Below are positions 59,715 through 61,570 of a stretch of DNA of 61,570 bases, piece after piece. Numbering within the stretch: position 1 is the stretch's first letter; every line of letters starts with the position of its first letter. The position numbers and the translations under genes were made by a program. This DNA comes from Acidobacteriota bacterium (GTDB taxonomy: Bacteria > Acidobacteriota > Vicinamibacteria > Vicinamibacterales > SCN-69-37), in contig CANIII010000025.1 in the NCBI GenBank assembly GCA_947467605.1, positions 1-61,570 of the forward strand, given 5' to 3'. The notes below the pieces were generated by a model. The model worked only from the letters and a program-made list of their open reading frames with translations. It was not told the DNA's origin and searched no databases.

Positions 59715-61570
59715 CTACCTCTTTCCGCCGCGCCCGGTGGCCGGGCTCGGCGCATAGACCACGACTTTGCCGGTGATGCGCGGCGACGTGCAGTCGTTGT
59801 AGAAGTACTCGCCGGGTTTCGTGAACGTGTAGGTGTACGACTGACCTGGCGCGAGTTTCGGTGAGGCAAACAACTTCTCGTAGAACTGCGTCACGCAGTG
59901 CGGCTGCGTGTTGTCGGCCGGATTCACGAACGTGACGGTTGTGCCCACGGGCACGCGCAGATGCTGTGGCGCCATGGAATTCTGCGACACCGCTTCACCC
60001 GGCGCGACGGCGCCGTTGGCCCAGTTGCGCGCGATAGCGACAGTGTTCCTGGCAACCGTGCCTTCCACCGCCGCGGCCGTGATCGGCTGCCGTGTCGGAG
60101 GCGGTACCGGTGTCGCGGCGGGCGCGACCGCGCCGCCAACCTTGAAGGCCCAGAGATCGTCACCACGCGGTGAGTTGTAGGGCAGACCGTTGCCGCCGGC
60201 AAAGACGGCAAGATACTGCTCGCCCTCAATCTCATAGGCAATCGGACTCGTGTGCACGCCGGCTCCGGTTTGCCAACGCCACAATTCCTTGCCGTCTTTC
60301 ATGTCGAGCCCGAGCAGCACGCCATCCGGCTGGCCGATGAACATGACGCCACCGGCCGTCGTGAGCATGCCGTTGCCGTGCGCGAGCGACCAAGCCGTCG
60401 GTCGTTGCCAGACGATCTTGTGCGTGGCCGGGTTGAACGCGATGATCTTGCCGCTGCGGTCTTCACCAAGCGGCCGGAAACCGACGCCGCCGTCGCTCTG
60501 CACATGCCCGGAATTCACGATACCGACGCCGGTGTAGATGAGGCGCGTGGCGGGATCGAACGACATCGCGCTCCACGCGATGCCACCGCCCGTACCCGGC
60601 GACTGCACCACGGGCTCATCGCTGTGCGGTGTGAACAGGCAGCCGAACTGGTAATTGGGCGGCACGCGATTGGCCGGGTCGCTGTTCGGGCAGATAGAAA
60701 TGAGCGAGTCACCGCGCGGAATGGGCTGCGTCGGCCAGGTCTTCTGCGCCGCGAGCTGCGGTACCGGCTTCTCATCGATCGGCGTAATCGCGGATCCATC
60801 CGCGCGATCGAGGATGTACAGCATGCCCGTCTTGCTGCCGTAGATCACAATCTTCCGGACTCGCCCTGCGACCGGCACATCGGCCAGCACCGGCGCCATG
60901 ACGTTGTCCATGTCCCAGATGTCGTGATGCACCGACTGGAAATGCCACACACGCTTGCCGGTCTTCGCGTTGACGGCCACGATCGAATTCGCGAAGAGGT
61001 TCTGACCGCCGCGCGTGGATCCATCCGTCGCACCACCGGCCCGCGCGTTGCCGAACGTGAAGTACGCCAGACCGAGTTCAGGATCGATCGCCGGATGCAT
61101 CCACGGTGACGCGCCGCCGCTCTTGTATGTATCGCCTTCCCACGTCTCGGCGCCGAACTCGCCGGGACCGGCCGGGCCGAAGAAATGCCAGACTTCGACG
61201 CCCGTGTCGGCGTTGAATGCGTACGCCGTGCCGCGCGCGGCATCGGCGGTGCCGAAGTAGATCATCCCGTCGAAGTACACAATCGCCGTCTTCAACGACC
61301 CGCGACTGCCGTCGTCATCGCCAACCTGCTTGGTCCAGACAACCGCTCCGGTGTTCTGATCGAGCGCGATCACGCGCTTGCCCGCCGCGGCCGTGAACAC
61401 TTTGCCGCCGCCCACCGCCGCACCGCGACGCAGCTGCGTGCCAGACCCGGATTTGTACACCCATTTCGTCTTGCCGGTCTTGCCATCGATGGCGTGGAGA
61501 TTGCCCTGGCTGGTCTCCACGTAGAGCACGCCGCCGATCGCGACCACCGTCGACTGCTGGCCGCCAGCAC
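59715..61570 (-). CDS. PQQ-type quinoprotein fused to a C-terminal cupredoxin-like domain (N-terminus cut)
   Basis: At least 617 residues, open at the window end, so the signal peptide and first blade are missing. The body is a PQQ-dehydrogenase-like propeller with repeats such as AIDGKTGKTKWVYKSG, HHDIWDMDNVMAPVLADV and LLGLDMKDGKELWRWQTG. The last ~110 residues form a cupredoxin fold (VGTTVTFVNPADN ... PGEYFYNDC ... GKVVVYAP). Only the first His (PHC) and the Cys of a type 1 copper site are kept; the second His and Met are replaced (CTSPRITGK), so copper binding is doubtful. It is upstream of the TonB receptor on the same strand. Substrate unknown. Confidence 0.85.
   Translation of the reverse strand, partial: AGGQQSTVVAIGGVLYVETSQGNLHAIDGKTGKTKWVYKSGSGTQLRRGAAVGGGKVFTAAAGKRVIALDQNTGAVVWTKQVGDDDGSRGSLKTAIVYFDGMIYFGTADAARGTAYAFNADTGVEVWHFFGPAGPGEFGAETWEGDTYKSGGASPWMHPAIDPELGLAYFTFGNARAGGATDGSTRGGQNLFANSIVAVNAKTGKRVWHFQSVHHDIWDMDNVMAPVLADVPVAGRVRKIVIYGSKTGMLYILDRADGSAITPIDEKPVPQLAAQKTWPTQPIPRGDSLISICPNSDPANRVPPNYQFGCLFTPHSDEPVVQSPGTGGGIAWSAMSFDPATRLIYTGVGIVNSGHVQSDGGVGFRPLGEDRSGKIIAFNPATHKIVWQRPTAWSLAHGNGMLTTAGGVMFIGQPDGVLLGLDMKDGKELWRWQTGAGVHTSPIAYEIEGEQYLAVFAGGNGLPYNSPRGDDLWAFKVGGAVAPAATPVPPPTRQPITAAAVEGTVARNTVAIARNWANGAVAPGEAVSQNSMAPQHLRVPVGTTVTFVNPADNTQPHCVTQFYEKLFASPKLAPGQSYTYTFTKPGEYFYNDCTSPRITGKVVVYAPSPATGRGGKR

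Overview
The window is a high-GC, gene-dense chromosomal segment from a Gram-negative heterotroph. Large TonB-dependent receptors with an N-terminal carboxypeptidase-regulatory-like domain, PQQ-type beta-propeller enzymes, Arg/Gly-rich low-complexity tracts in secreted proteins, futalosine-route menaquinone synthesis and a SUF system using SufU together suggest an acidobacterium, perhaps Vicinamibacteria. That placement is inference from gene content only. I see no rRNA, tRNA, CRISPR array, transposase, integrase or phage gene.

Layout. 1-2.1 kb: moeA tail, a Mn-type superoxide dismutase and mqnE. 2.1-8 kb: a vitamin B12 uptake operon, namely a cobalamin riboswitch, btuB, a DUF71 ATP-pyrophosphatase, then btuD, btuC and btuF overlapping in tandem. 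8-11.3 kb: an exported quinoprotein and an exported metallo-beta-lactamase-fold hydrolase. 11.3-21.8 kb: a minus-strand Fe-S assembly run (rrf2-sufA-B-C-D-S-T-U, then a second cysteine desulfurase) interrupted by a chimeric membrane-glycosyltransferase/methyltransferase gene and a FAD oxidoreductase. 21.9-28.8 kb: MoeB-rhodanese, an acyltransferase-like membrane protein, RmuC, a SIMPL protein, homoserine dehydrogenase, a class III CoA-transferase and a hypothetical protein. 28.8-31.3 kb: a DtxR/MntR-like regulator, an operator-like palindrome, mntH and a universal stress protein. 31.3-38.9 kb: queD and a divergent queC-like gene, an auto-adhesin-like lipoprotein, nagA, fabI, a zinc-ribbon/RGG protein, an S41 protease and small hypotheticals. 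38.9-43.7 kb: hyuA-hyuB-MFS transporter. 43.9-51.2 kb: a giant M14 carboxypeptidase and a TonB receptor, probably a peptide-harvesting pair. 51.2-61.6 kb: a noncoding region with an intrinsic terminator and a possible small RNA, a beta-helix protein, pcaB and pcaL, a second large TonB receptor and a quinoprotein-cupredoxin fusion cut by the window end.

Points that stand out. (i) Five compact divergent gene pairs have overlapping head-to-head -10-like hexamers, and several genes have a TANNNT-like hexamer 6-7 nt before the start codon, as expected for leaderless mRNAs. (ii) A CGAATATCG palindrome occurs as a tandem pair 20 bp apart before the beta-helix gene and once before the large TonB receptor 8 kb away, suggesting a shared regulator. 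(iii) The gene at 14004-15269 joins the front of a membrane glycosyltransferase to the back of a methyltransferase. (iv) The M14 peptidase carries a duplicated ~150-residue module. (v) The cupredoxin domain on the last quinoprotein has lost two copper ligands.
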